From the NCBI RefSeq assembly GCF_000016645.1, contig NC_009441.1, forward strand, positions 2,790,001 to 2,854,000: a stretch of DNA of 64,000 bases. The letters run 5' to 3'. The notes under the pieces are model-generated. The model was not told the origin of the DNA. It did no database searches and was given only the letters and a program-made list of their open reading frames with translations. Both the position numbers and the translations under genes were made by a program. The stretch is from Flavobacterium johnsoniae UW101. Its GTDB lineage: Bacteria; Bacteroidota; Bacteroidia; Flavobacteriales; Flavobacteriaceae. Positions 16,879-23,679 of the stretch are shown one piece after another (the stretch's first letter is position 1; every line of letters begins with the position of its first letter).

Positions 16879-17286
16879 ATGAGCACACTAACAAAACCAA
16901 ATCATATAGGGCGAAAAATAAGCCGTATTCGTGAACTTCGTGATATGAAGCAGGAAGCTTTGGCGCAGGCTTTAGGAACAAATCAACAGGCGATTTCTAT
17001 TTTAGAAAATAGTGAAACGATTGATGAAGATAAACTTATTGCAATTGCAAAAGCATTGGGTGTAACAGCAGAAGCAATTAAAAACTTTTCAGAAGAAGGT
17101 GTGATTAATTATTTTAATACGTTTAACGATTCAGATAATAATTTTAATAGTTATAATACTTGTACTTTCAATCCATTGGATAAACTAGTAGAATCTTTTG
17201 AGGAAAATAAAAAGCTTTACGAGCGTTTGCTTCAGTCAGAAAAAGATAAAATAGAATATTTAGAAAAATTGCTAAAAGAGAAATAA
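16879..17286 (+). CDS. XRE family transcriptional regulator with C-terminal coiled coil
   Basis: 135 aa. Residues 10-70 are a Cro/C1-type helix-turn-helix: ISRIRELRDMKQEALAQAL, then TNQQAISILENS with the recognition helix, then LIAIAKALGV. A linker rich in Asn and Ser (FNDSDNNFNSYN) leads to a C-terminal helix (ENKKLYERLLQSEKDKIEYL and onwards) that should dimerise as a coiled coil. Many Flavobacterium genomes hold such regulators next to mobile or stress genes. Targets are unknown; the divergent 105-aa gene is the nearest candidate. A good terminator follows. Confidence 0.9.
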   Translation: MSTLTKPNHIGRKISRIRELRDMKQEALAQALGTNQQAISILENSETIDEDKLIAIAKALGVTAEAIKNFSEEGVINYFNTFNDSDNNFNSYNTCTFNPLDKLVESFEENKKLYERLLQSEKDKIEYLEKLLKEK

Positions 17287-17306
17287 TTAGTATTTTTAAA
17301 ATATAG

Positions 17307-17338
17307 AAAACCTCTCAGAAATGAGAGGTTTTTATTTT
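17307..17338 (+). terminator. Terminator of the XRE gene
   Basis: AACCTCTCA and TGAGAGGTT form a 9-bp stem with a GAA(A) loop, followed by a T run. Confidence 0.85.
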
Positions 17339-17349
17339 TGATAGAGAGT

Positions 17350-17555
17350 TAAAGAATAAAATTCTATACAGTTTGTCATTTCGACGAAGGAGAAATCTTC
17401 GCAAGTAACTCCGCAGCGAAGAGTTCAATCTTTGTCGAGCTTCTTACGGAGATTTCTCCTTCGTCGAAATGACAATATTGGGGGTTATACAGTTCTAAGG
17501 AAGTTCCGAAGAAACGATGCATATTGTAGAGATGGATTTTAATCCATCATAAATA
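17350..17555. repeat. Composite intergenic repeat, copy B
   Basis: Same order of parts as copy A (16000-16190): AATAAAATTCTATA, then a GTCATTTCGACG palindrome with arms at 17374-17398 and 17450-17473, a GAAGTTCC stretch, ATATTGTAGAGATGG and ATGGATTTTAATCCAT. A third, partial and more diverged copy of the palindrome is at 19885-19995. Apart from this repeat and two terminators, the 17287-17618 gap holds nothing I can identify. Confidence 0.75.
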
Positions 17556-17600
17556 AAAAAAAGCAGCTCCATCTTATAGAGCTGCTTTTCTAATTTTTTT
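17556..17600. terminator. Bidirectional terminator before the first small paralog
   Basis: AGCAGCTC and GAGCTGCT arms with a 9-bp loop; A run on the left and T run on the right. On the minus strand it ends the transcript of the gene at 17619-18005. Confidence 0.8.
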
Positions 17601-17618
17601 GTGGGGCAAAAAAAGTGG

Positions 17619-18005
17619 TTAACGACGAAATCCTGGACTATGGTTTACAGTTTCGTCTAATTTTACAGTTTTTGCCTTTTTAGCAGCAACTTTAATCTCG
17701 TGTTTCGCAACTTTGTCGTTTGCTGTTACTTCAAGTACATAAGTTCCGGCAGGAAAACCTTCCAGGCTTATTGTTTTTGAAACTTCTAATTTGTTTGCTG
17801 CAGATTCTCCCGCATAAAGTAAATTGTGGTTTTCGTCGTAGATCGAAAAAGATGATTTTTCAACTGTGTCTAAAGTAAAGCTGACTACTTTTCCGTTTCC
17901 AGTTTGAATGTGTAAAATGTAATCGCCTTTTCCATCAATGGCGTAAGTAAATACTGTTGCTAAAAAAAAGGCAGCAACTAAACCTGTCTTGGTAAATTTT
18001 GTCAT
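17619..18005 (-). CDS. Small secreted protein, most divergent member of a four-paralog family
   Basis: 128 aa with a signal peptide (VAAFFLATVFTYA, cut before IDGKGDY). The mature part has the family pattern: YILHIQTGNGKVVSFTLD, then SIYDENHNLLYAGES, then EGFPAGTYVLEVTAND, then KHEIKV. This strand order, with a bend rich in Gly and Tyr before the last strands, recalls the small beta-sandwich of type IX secretion tails, but the gene encodes nothing else. It is the most diverged of the four tandem genes and lacks the conserved upstream block shared by the other three. Function unknown; possibly an exported structural or adhesion protein. Confidence 0.8.
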   Translation of the reverse strand: MTKFTKTGLVAAFFLATVFTYAIDGKGDYILHIQTGNGKVVSFTLDTVEKSSFSIYDENHNLLYAGESAANKLEVSKTISLEGFPAGTYVLEVTANDKVAKHEIKVAAKKAKTVKLDETVNHSPGFRR

Positions 18006-18385
18006 GTTTTTTTTAAATTATTATTTTTATTACTTAATGTGGAACGGTCAAAACTACAAATAGAATTTTAATTTTTTATCAAAAAACCTGTCTTTTTTGA
18101 GGTTTAAAATGCTGAATTAAAACCTTTTCTGTGTTTTGTCTACGCTATGTACGTAAATACGGGACTTGCGGTTTTATCTTTTTTAAAATTATTTTTTAAC
18201 AAAAAAAAGCGGCTTTAATAATTATTAAGAATAATTTTTCAAAAAAGTTAAAGAGAGTTTTTTTCTTCGGTTAAAAGCATAAAAAAACAGCTCAATAACC
18301 ACAAAGAGCTGTTTTTAAAACAATCACAGTTTTAACTTTACTAACTATCTAACCTTATTTATACTTTATGAGAAGTATAACTTTT
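18006..18385. other. Intergenic region between the first and second paralog
   Basis: 380 bp without an ORF. It holds the leader of the 17619-18005 gene, an AT-rich stretch, and on the other side the terminator of the 18386 gene (18281-18317) with the conserved TTTACTAACTATCTAACC tail shared with the other two paralogs. I see no copy of the upstream block found near the other genes. Confidence 0.6.
18281..18317 (-). terminator. Shared-type terminator of paralog 2
   Basis: AACAGCTC and GAGCTGTT arms with a loop AATAACCACAAA, T run on the minus strand. The same hairpin and loop recur at 19072-19107 and 20085-20122, showing that the duplicated units include the 3' untranslated region. Confidence 0.8.
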
Positions 18386-18790
18386 TTAGCGCACTGCTAC
18401 GCTTGTATTTTTAGCAGCATATCCTGCTTTATAAACTGTCGAAATAGCTTTTGCAGATAAAACTGTAGCCTCATCTGTAATTTTAATTTCGTGTCTAACT
18501 TTTTTTACATTGTCTTCTGCTTCTAAAAAGTAAGTTCCTTCCGGAAATTCTTCTAAGCTGAAGGTTCTTAATATTCCATCTTTACCTGAAGCAGTTTCAG
18601 AATAAATTAGAGATCCGTCTTTGTCGTAAATTGCAAGGTTTGCTTTTTGTACTCTGTTAAGAGCAAATGTTATAAGCTTTCCGTTTGCTTTTATTACATG
18701 AAGATTAAAATCTTCGTTCCCATCAATTGCATACGTACTTCCTGTAAAAAGTACAGCACATACTAAACTCAATTTTAAAATCTTTTTCAT
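18386..18790 (-). CDS. Small secreted protein, paralog 2 of 4
   Basis: 134 aa. Signal peptide (KILKLSLVCAVLFTGSTYA) then the mature start IDGNEDFNLHVIKANGK. The central block ANLAIYDKDGSLIYSETASG and EEFPEGTYFLEAEDN is almost the same as in the genes at 19222 and 20190, with the final KNTSVAVR shared with the 20190 gene. Conserved Gly, Tyr and Asp positions suggest a small all-beta domain. It is transcribed from a leader that carries the 106-bp conserved block at 18865-18970. No catalytic residues are apparent. Exported, function unknown. Confidence 0.85.
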   Translation of the reverse strand: MKKILKLSLVCAVLFTGSTYAIDGNEDFNLHVIKANGKLITFALNRVQKANLAIYDKDGSLIYSETASGKDGILRTFSLEEFPEGTYFLEAEDNVKKVRHEIKITDEATVLSAKAISTVYKAGYAAKNTSVAVR

Positions 18791-18864
18791 AGTTCTTAGT
18801 TTTTAAATTATTAGTTTAATTCTCTGATGTAAAATTACTTAAGGACTACAAAAAAAGTATCTGC

Positions 18865-18970
18865 TCTATTTTCCAATTTCGATGCTGTATTCTCATTTAC
18901 GAAACCGTTATAGGTTAAAATTTGAATTATATTTATCGTTTTGGTTAATTCGGTTATTATTTTTCAACGT
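18865..18970. promoter_or_regulatory. Conserved upstream block, copy 1 (candidate operator)
   Basis: About 106 bp conserved with 19651-19760 and 20663-20770, starting CTATTTTCCAATTTCGATG, through TTCTCATTTACGAAACCG, TTATAGGTTAAAATTTGA, to GTTATTATTTTTCAACG. The core AACCGTTATAGGTT is a short palindrome (AACC/GGTT). It lies 75-180 bp upstream of the gene start. The gene-proximal edge has TTGG on the minus strand that could be the -33 element. The 431-bp gap at 18791-19221 holds only this block and the terminator of the next gene. Confidence 0.65.
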
Positions 18971-19071
18971 TTTTGCAAAAATGTAAATTTACCTTTATCT
19001 TACAATTTCGTAATATTTGATGCAAAAAACAGGTCGTTGTATTAATTGATTTTTACCGAAAAGTAAAGCAC

Positions 19072-19107
19072 AAAAAAAACAGCTCAATAACCACAAAGAG
19101 CTGTTTC
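19072..19107 (-). terminator. Shared-type terminator of paralog 3
   Basis: Same stem and loop as at 18281-18317, followed on the gene side by the conserved TTTACTAACTATCTAACC word. Confidence 0.8.
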
Positions 19108-19221
19108 TAAAACTTTCGTTTTTAAACTTTACTAACTATCTAACCTCATTTTTATACTGTATGCGAGTATAAATTTTTACAACGCATGAGTGCGTTTATA
19201 TTGTTTGCAGAAATCTGCTTA

Positions 19222-19575
19222 TTAAAGTGCTTTTGAAGACAAAACAGAAGTTTCGTTTGTAATTTTAATTTCGTGTCTTGCTTTTTTATTGTTGTCTTCG
19301 ATTTCAAGGAAATAAGTTCCTTCTGGAAATTCTTCTAAACTGAATGTTCTTAAAATACCTTCTTTTCCAGAAGCATTTTCAGAATAAATTAAACTTCCAT
19401 TTTTGTCATATATGCTAATGCTTGCTTTTTGAACCTGGTTTAAAGCAAAAGTGATCATTTTACCATTTGCTTTCATAACGTGCATATTAAAAACGTTACC
19501 TCCGTCTATTGCATAAGTACTTAATCCTGATAAAAGTACAGCACATACTAAACTCAATTTTAAATTCTTTTTCAT
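19222..19575 (-). CDS. Small secreted protein, paralog 3 of 4, shortened C-terminus
   Basis: 117 aa. Signal peptide (KLSLVCAVLLSGLSTYA) and mature start IDGGNVFNMHVMKANGK, then SISIYDKNGSLIYSENASG and EEFPEGTYFLEIEDNNKK as in its neighbours. It stops after SVLSSKAL, where the other two continue for about 16-18 residues to NTSVAVR. Downstream sequence still shows GC-rich remains, so the tail may have been lost by a frameshift. The core domain is intact, so it may still be functional. Conserved block copy 2 lies upstream. Confidence 0.82.
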   Translation of the reverse strand: MKKNLKLSLVCAVLLSGLSTYAIDGGNVFNMHVMKANGKMITFALNQVQKASISIYDKNGSLIYSENASGKEGILRTFSLEEFPEGTYFLEIEDNNKKARHEIKITNETSVLSSKAL

Positions 19576-19650
19576 ACTATTTTATTTTAATGTTTTTATC
19601 TCTAATTCTCTGATGTAAAATTACTTTAGATATATATGTTTTTTATCAAC

Positions 19651-19760
19651 TCTATTTTCCAATTTCGATGCTGTATTCTCATTTACGAAACCGTTATAGG
19701 TTAAAATTTGAATTATCTTTATCGTTTTCGTTAATTCAGTTGTTATTTTTCAAGGTTTTT
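19651..19760. promoter_or_regulatory. Conserved upstream block, copy 2 (candidate operator)
   Basis: Nearly identical to copy 1 over TCTATTTTCCAATTTCGATG, ATTCTCATTTACGAAACC and GTTATAGGTTAAAATTTG, then the looser TTTATCGTTTTCGTTAATTC and GTTATTTTTCAAGG. It is 75-185 bp upstream of the paralog 3 start. Confidence 0.65.
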
Positions 19761-20084
19761 GCTTTTTCCGGAAAGGTAAAGAGGCAGAGGTTCAAAGAGA
19801 AAAAGAGACAGAGGATTGAAAAGGAATTTAGGTATTAAATAAACTTTGATTAAAGTTCATTTTTGAAGTTATTATGCGTGTTTTTGTCATTTCGATCCCG
19901 AGGCTTCGGAAGAGAAATCTCCACGAGAAACTCGACAAAGATTAGAATTTCGTTACGGAGTTACTTGCGAAGATTTCTCCTTACGTCGAAATGACAATGA
20001 TTGTTGAGACTGCGTGAAATTAAAACTACTATAATATATAGGTATGAAATAAGATTAAATACAAAATTTAGAAAAGTTTAGAGC

Positions 20085-20122
20085 AAAAAAAAACAGCCCA
20101 ATAACCACAAAGAGCTGTTTTA
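20085..20122 (-). terminator. Shared-type terminator of paralog 4
   Basis: Stem AACAGCcC / GAGCTGTT with one mismatch and the same AATAACCACAAA loop as the other copies; T run on the minus strand. Confidence 0.75.
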
Positions 20123-20189
20123 AAACTTACGTTTTTAACTTTACTAACTATCTAACCTTAGTTTTATACTTATGAGAAGTATAACTTGT

Positions 20190-20588
20190 TTAGCGTACTG
20201 CTACGCTTGTATTTTTTTCAGTTGTTTTGTAAACTGATGATATTGCTTTTGAAGATAAAGTTGTAACTTCATTATTTACGTTGATTTCGTATCTTACTTT
20301 TTTAGCGTTGTCTTCAACTTCTAAAAAGTAAACTCCATCAGGAAAATCCTGTAAGTTGAAAGTTCTTAAAATTCCATCTTTACCTGAAGCAATTTCAGAA
20401 TAGAATAATGTACCTTCTTTATCGTATATAGCCAATTTTGCTCTTTGTACTTGATTAAGACCAAAAGTGATATTTTTTCCGTTTTTTAATACATGAAGAT
20501 TAAAGTCCTCATTTCCATCAATCGCATAAGTACTGAAACCTGATAAAAGCACCGCACATACTAAACTTAATTTTACAATCTTTTTCAT
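20190..20588 (-). CDS. Small secreted protein, paralog 4 of 4
   Basis: 132 aa. Signal peptide (KLSLVCAVLLSGFSTYA) then IDGNEDFNLHVLKNGKN. It has the family core AKLAIYDKEGTLFYSEIASG, RTFNLQDFPDGVYFLEVEDN and the full C-terminal tail KNTSVAVR. It lacks two residues in the LHVLK-NGK loop relative to paralogs 2 and 3. Conserved block copy 3 (20663-20770) lies upstream, and the AraC gene starts 450 bp away on the other strand. Export with an unknown role, as for its paralogs. Confidence 0.85.
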   Translation of the reverse strand: MKKIVKLSLVCAVLLSGFSTYAIDGNEDFNLHVLKNGKNITFGLNQVQRAKLAIYDKEGTLFYSEIASGKDGILRTFNLQDFPDGVYFLEVEDNAKKVRYEINVNNEVTTLSSKAISSVYKTTEKNTSVAVR

Positions 20589-20662
20589 AGTATTTGTTTT
20601 TTAAATTATATCTCTAATTCTCTGATGTAAAATTACTATGACTGTATTGTTTTTATATCAAC

Positions 20663-20770
20663 TCTATTTTCCAATTTATGTGCTATATTCTCATTTACGA
20701 AACCGTTATAGGTTAAAATTTGATTTTTTTTAGGTGTTTTTGTTAATTCAGCTATTATTTTTCAAATATT
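20663..20770. promoter_or_regulatory. Conserved upstream block, copy 3 (candidate operator)
   Basis: TCTATTTTCCAATTTATGTG, then ATTCTCATTTACGAAACCGT, TATAGGTTAAAATTTG, and TTTTTGTTAATTCAGC followed by TATTATTTTTCAA. Same position relative to its gene as copies 1 and 2. Confidence 0.65.
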
Positions 20771-20946
20771 TTTAAATGTTAAGATTTTTTAAAACTTCCA
20801 ATATTCTTACAGAAATAATAAATGTCTATAAAAAAGGTCGATTTAATACGATATATTAAAAAAATCAGGAAAAAAAATATTGGTCGTTTAAAAAACGGGC
20901 ATTTTGCGATTGATTAAAGTTTGGCTTTTTGCTTATTTTGATGAAA

Positions 20947-21027
20947 AATTCTCATTTGCGAAACCGTTGTAGGTTAATTTTTAAATTATATTAGGTATTT
21001 TTGTTAAATTTGCTATTATTTTTTAAA
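20947..21027. promoter_or_regulatory. Conserved block variant in front of the AraC gene
   Basis: ATTCTCATTTGCGAAACCGT then TGTAGGTTAATTTTTAAA and TTTTTGTTAAATTTGCTATT: clearly the same block, with several changes and without the CTATTTTCC part. It overlaps a perfect -7 box TATTTTTG at 20996-21003, from which the AraC gene would be transcribed with a leader of about 30 nt. A regulator binding here would control its own gene and the paralogs. Confidence 0.6.
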
Positions 21028-21037
21028 AGGATTTATC

Positions 21038-21910
21038 ATGAAAACAATTGCCCCAGCTCTTGAAGTGATAACTAACTCATACGGAAGTTCTTTTACCTAC
21101 ACGAAACACGCCGAAAAGACCAATAGCAAAGCTCATTTATGGCATTATCATCCTGAGATTGAGTTGGTTTATATAAACGGCGGGGCAGGAAAAAGACAAA
21201 TAGGAAGCCATGTTTCCTATTACACAAATGGTAGTTTGATCTTGATAGGCTCTAATTTGCCGCATTGCGGTTTTACGAATGAACAAACGGGAAACGTAAA
21301 CGAAACGGTTATTCATATTAAACCTGAGTTTTTGGGGAATGGCTTTTTTGGAGTACCGGAAATGAGAAAGATTCAAAATGTTTTGAGTCAGTCAAAAGGC
21401 GGAATTGCTTTTGGAGGCGAAACAAAAAAACAAATTGGAAAGAAAATAGAAATGATGGAGCATCAGCTTCCGTTCGAACGTCTGCTTACACTTTTAAGTA
21501 TTTTGGATGAGTTAGATTCATCTGAAGAATACACAATGCTGAATGCAGATGGTTTTGCAATGGAGCTTCAAACTCAAGATAACGATCGTATGAATGTTGT
21601 TTTTAATTATGTAAAAGATAATTTTCAGCAGTCTATCGCTATCGACGAGGTTTCCAGCCTGGTAAGTATGACAACTCCTTCGTTTTGTCGTTATTTTAAA
21701 AAAATATCTAATAAAACATTTACTGAATTTGTAAACGAATATCGTTTGGTACATGCTTCAAAACTTTTGGCCGAAAAACCAATAAGTATAAACGAGGTTT
21801 GTTATGAAAGCGGTTTTAATAATTTCAGCCACTTTAGTAAATCGTTTAAACAATATACCGGAAAAAGCGCATCGCAATACCGCCACGAACACAAGATTAT
21901 AATTAGTTAA
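21038..21910 (+). CDS. AraC family regulator with cupin sensor
   Basis: 290 aa. The N-terminal cupin-type sensor is seen in HLWHYHPEIELVYINGG and GSLILIGSNLPHCGF, which holds several His residues often used to bind ligand or metal. The C-terminal AraC DNA-binding domain has two helix-turn-helix motifs: SIAIDEVSSLVSMTTPSFCR, and SINEVCYESGFNNFSHFSKSFK followed by KSASQYR. Length and order are usual for AraC regulators of sugar or carbohydrate genes. Its leader carries a variant of the block found in front of three neighbouring secreted-protein genes, so it is the best candidate for their regulator. A strong terminator follows. Confidence 0.9.
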   Translation: MKTIAPALEVITNSYGSSFTYTKHAEKTNSKAHLWHYHPEIELVYINGGAGKRQIGSHVSYYTNGSLILIGSNLPHCGFTNEQTGNVNETVIHIKPEFLGNGFFGVPEMRKIQNVLSQSKGGIAFGGETKKQIGKKIEMMEHQLPFERLLTLLSILDELDSSEEYTMLNADGFAMELQTQDNDRMNVVFNYVKDNFQQSIAIDEVSSLVSMTTPSFCRYFKKISNKTFTEFVNEYRLVHASKLLAEKPISINEVCYESGFNNFSHFSKSFKQYTGKSASQYRHEHKIIIS

Positions 21911-21936
21911 TATTTGTTAAAGGTTAAATTTTATCA

Positions 21937-21980
21937 GCCTCGAATTCATGAATTTAATTCATTGAATTCGAGGCTTTTCT
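21937..21980 (+). terminator. Terminator of the AraC gene
   Basis: GCCTCGAATTC and GAATTCGAGGC form an 11-bp perfect stem, with a loop that can pair further (ATGAATT/AATTCAT), followed by TTTTCT. Confidence 0.85.
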
Positions 21981-22125
21981 GTTGCTAAAGAAAAATCATT
22001 TCAACCTGTGTAATCTGTGACAAAAAATCGAGGGGCTTTGTTCTTAGAAAATCAGTGAGATTTTTCATATAGTTATTCGGAAAAAAGTATATTTACATTC
22101 CTTTTAATCGAAAAAAACTATCAAA

Positions 22126-22995
22126 ATGAAAAACCTTAAAATTTTACTATTCGCCGTTTTTCTGTGTCTTTCGTCAATGTCATACGCAGCAAAAGTAGAC
22201 ACTTTACAAATTGCAAGTGCAGCCATGAGTAAAACTTACAAAGCTGCAGTTGTTTTGCCAAATTCTTATGCTAAAAGTAAAACCGCTTTTCCAGTAATGT
22301 ATTTACTGCACGGTGCATACGGACATTTTAGCGATTGGCTGAAAAATACGCCAAACAAAAAACTCGTTCAAAATTTATCAGATCAATACAATCTTATTAT
22401 TGTAATGCCAGAAGGCGAGACCTTTAGCTTTTATCTGGATAGTCCGGTAAATAAAGAAAGTCAGTTTGAAACTTTTATTACACAGGAAGTAATTCAAAAA
22501 GTAGATAAAACCTACCGAACAATAAGTAATAGAAACGGAAGAGTAATTACAGGTCTGTCAATGGGAGGGCATGGTGCTTTGTATCTTTCGACAAGACATC
22601 CTGATTTATTTTGCGCGGCAGGAAGTATGAGCGGTGCAGTAGATATGGGTACAATGCTTAATCGTGAATCATCGGCTCAGGTCGTAAAATTAATGCAGCC
22701 TGTTTTTGGAGATAAAAGTGATAGTTCTGAAATGTACGCACAGCACGCTGTTATGGGAATGCTCGATAAAATAAAAGCAAACAAACTGCCTTTAGTTATA
22801 GATTGTGGTGTAGATGATTTCCTAATAGAGCCAAACAGAGAATTGCACCGCCGATTAGTATATAATAAAGTAGAACACGATTACACCGAACGTCCGGGTG
22901 CGCATACTTGGGACTACTGGGAAAATTCACTGCCATATCACGTTTTGTTCTTCAATAAAATTTTGCTTAAAAATCAAGTAGTTACTAAGAAATAG
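22126..22995 (+). CDS. Secreted esterase of the esterase D / S-formylglutathione hydrolase-like group
   Basis: 289 aa with a signal peptide (LLFAVFLCLSSMSYA). The alpha/beta-hydrolase core shows FPVMYLLHGAYGHFSDWLKN (oxyanion-hole region), the nucleophile elbow GLSMGGHGALY, an acid residue in CGVDDFLIE and the catalytic His in RPGAHTWDYWE. This is the Pfam Esterase family, which includes acyl-ester and feruloyl-type hydrolases acting on carbohydrate esters; the substrate is not evident. It is exported to the periplasm or outside. It is a single gene separated from the lipoprotein gene by about 90 bp, so cotranscription is possible. Confidence 0.9.
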   Translation: MKNLKILLFAVFLCLSSMSYAAKVDTLQIASAAMSKTYKAAVVLPNSYAKSKTAFPVMYLLHGAYGHFSDWLKNTPNKKLVQNLSDQYNLIIVMPEGETFSFYLDSPVNKESQFETFITQEVIQKVDKTYRTISNRNGRVITGLSMGGHGALYLSTRHPDLFCAAGSMSGAVDMGTMLNRESSAQVVKLMQPVFGDKSDSSEMYAQHAVMGMLDKIKANKLPLVIDCGVDDFLIEPNRELHRRLVYNKVEHDYTERPGAHTWDYWENSLPYHVLFFNKILLKNQVVTKK

Positions 22996-23086
22996 GTAAA
23001 AAATATCGAATTTTTAAACCTTAAGATTTTTTTTGGTTTGATTTTTGGAATACCTTTATAGTACAAACCTTAAAAAAGATAATATT

Positions 23087-23605
23087 ATGAAAAAGATACT
23101 TACACTATTCGCAGTTGTTGGGTTAATTGCATTTACAAGCTGTGAAGGGCCAGAAGGGCCTCCGGGACAAGATGGAGGAGTTTTGCTTCCTTATGTTTAT
23201 GAAATGAATAATGTTAATTTTGCTGGACCAGATTTTGCTGTTACCAGTACACCGTCAGGTATGTTGTCTGGAGATAATGTTTTGGTGTATGAGTTAGTTA
23301 GTGCTCCAAATGCAGTAGACAGCTGGGCATTGTTACCTCAGATATATTACTTTAATGATGGTTTAGAAACTGCTCAGTATAATTTTAACTTTTCTAAAAA
23401 TAGAGTTACGGTTTTTATTGATGGAAGTTTGAGTGATTTATCTCAGTTGCCAAGTAGTTTTAGACTTGGAAAAACATTTAGAGTTGTTATTATTCCTGGA
23501 GATGACGGGTTAAATGCAAAAAAAGCAAAAGCTGATTATTCAGATTATAATGCTGTAATTAAAAAATATAACATTGATGATAGCAATGTTAAGCAATTAA
23601 ACTAA
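23087..23605 (+). CDS. Lipoprotein with a short collagen-like Gly-x-y motif
   Basis: I start at the ATG at 23087 because MKKILTLFAVVGLIAFTSC is a perfect lipoprotein signal (lipobox FTSC); the frame is open 42 bp further upstream but adds no sensible residues. Right after the lipidated Cys comes EGPEGPPGQDGG, a short collagen-like Gly-x-y run. The rest (YVYEMNNVNFAGPDFAVTST, then WALLPQIYYFNDGLETAQYN) is probably beta-rich. Similar lipoproteins are common in Flavobacteriaceae; function unknown. A hairpin terminator follows. Confidence 0.8.
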   Translation: MKKILTLFAVVGLIAFTSCEGPEGPPGQDGGVLLPYVYEMNNVNFAGPDFAVTSTPSGMLSGDNVLVYELVSAPNAVDSWALLPQIYYFNDGLETAQYNFNFSKNRVTVFIDGSLSDLSQLPSSFRLGKTFRVVIIPGDDGLNAKKAKADYSDYNAVIKKYNIDDSNVKQLN

Positions 23606-23621
23606 TTCTGAAATGAATTAA

Positions 23622-23660
23622 TAAAAAAAAAAGGAAATCTTACGATTTCCTTTTTTTTAT
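23622..23660. terminator. Bidirectional terminator between the lipoprotein and TerC genes
   Basis: AAGGAAATC and GATTTCCTT with a TTAC loop; A run before and T run after, so it can serve both convergent genes. Confidence 0.85.
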
Positions 23661-23679
23661 ACCTAATATATTAGAACTA

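Larger units (their letters stand above)
19576..20189. other. 614-bp intergenic region with block copy 2 and a diverged palindromic repeat
   Basis: From left to right: the leader of paralog 3, conserved block copy 2 (19651-19760), a purine-rich spacer (GAGGCAGAGGTTCAAAGAG), a third member of the GTCATTTCGA palindrome family with arms at 19885-19920 and 19970-19995, and the terminator of paralog 4. No ORF is credible. Confidence 0.65.
20589..21037. other. Divergent region between paralog 4 and the AraC gene
   Basis: 450 bp containing two versions of the conserved block: copy 3 (20663-20770) for the minus-strand paralog and the variant copy 4 (20947-21027) directly before the AraC gene. The AT-rich segment between (20771-20946) shows no other feature. 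Confidence 0.65.

Noticed and set aside
23087..23605. Full collagen-like protein
   Set aside because: Only about four Gly-x-y units are present at the N-terminus, so it is a lipoprotein with a short motif and not a collagen-like fibre.
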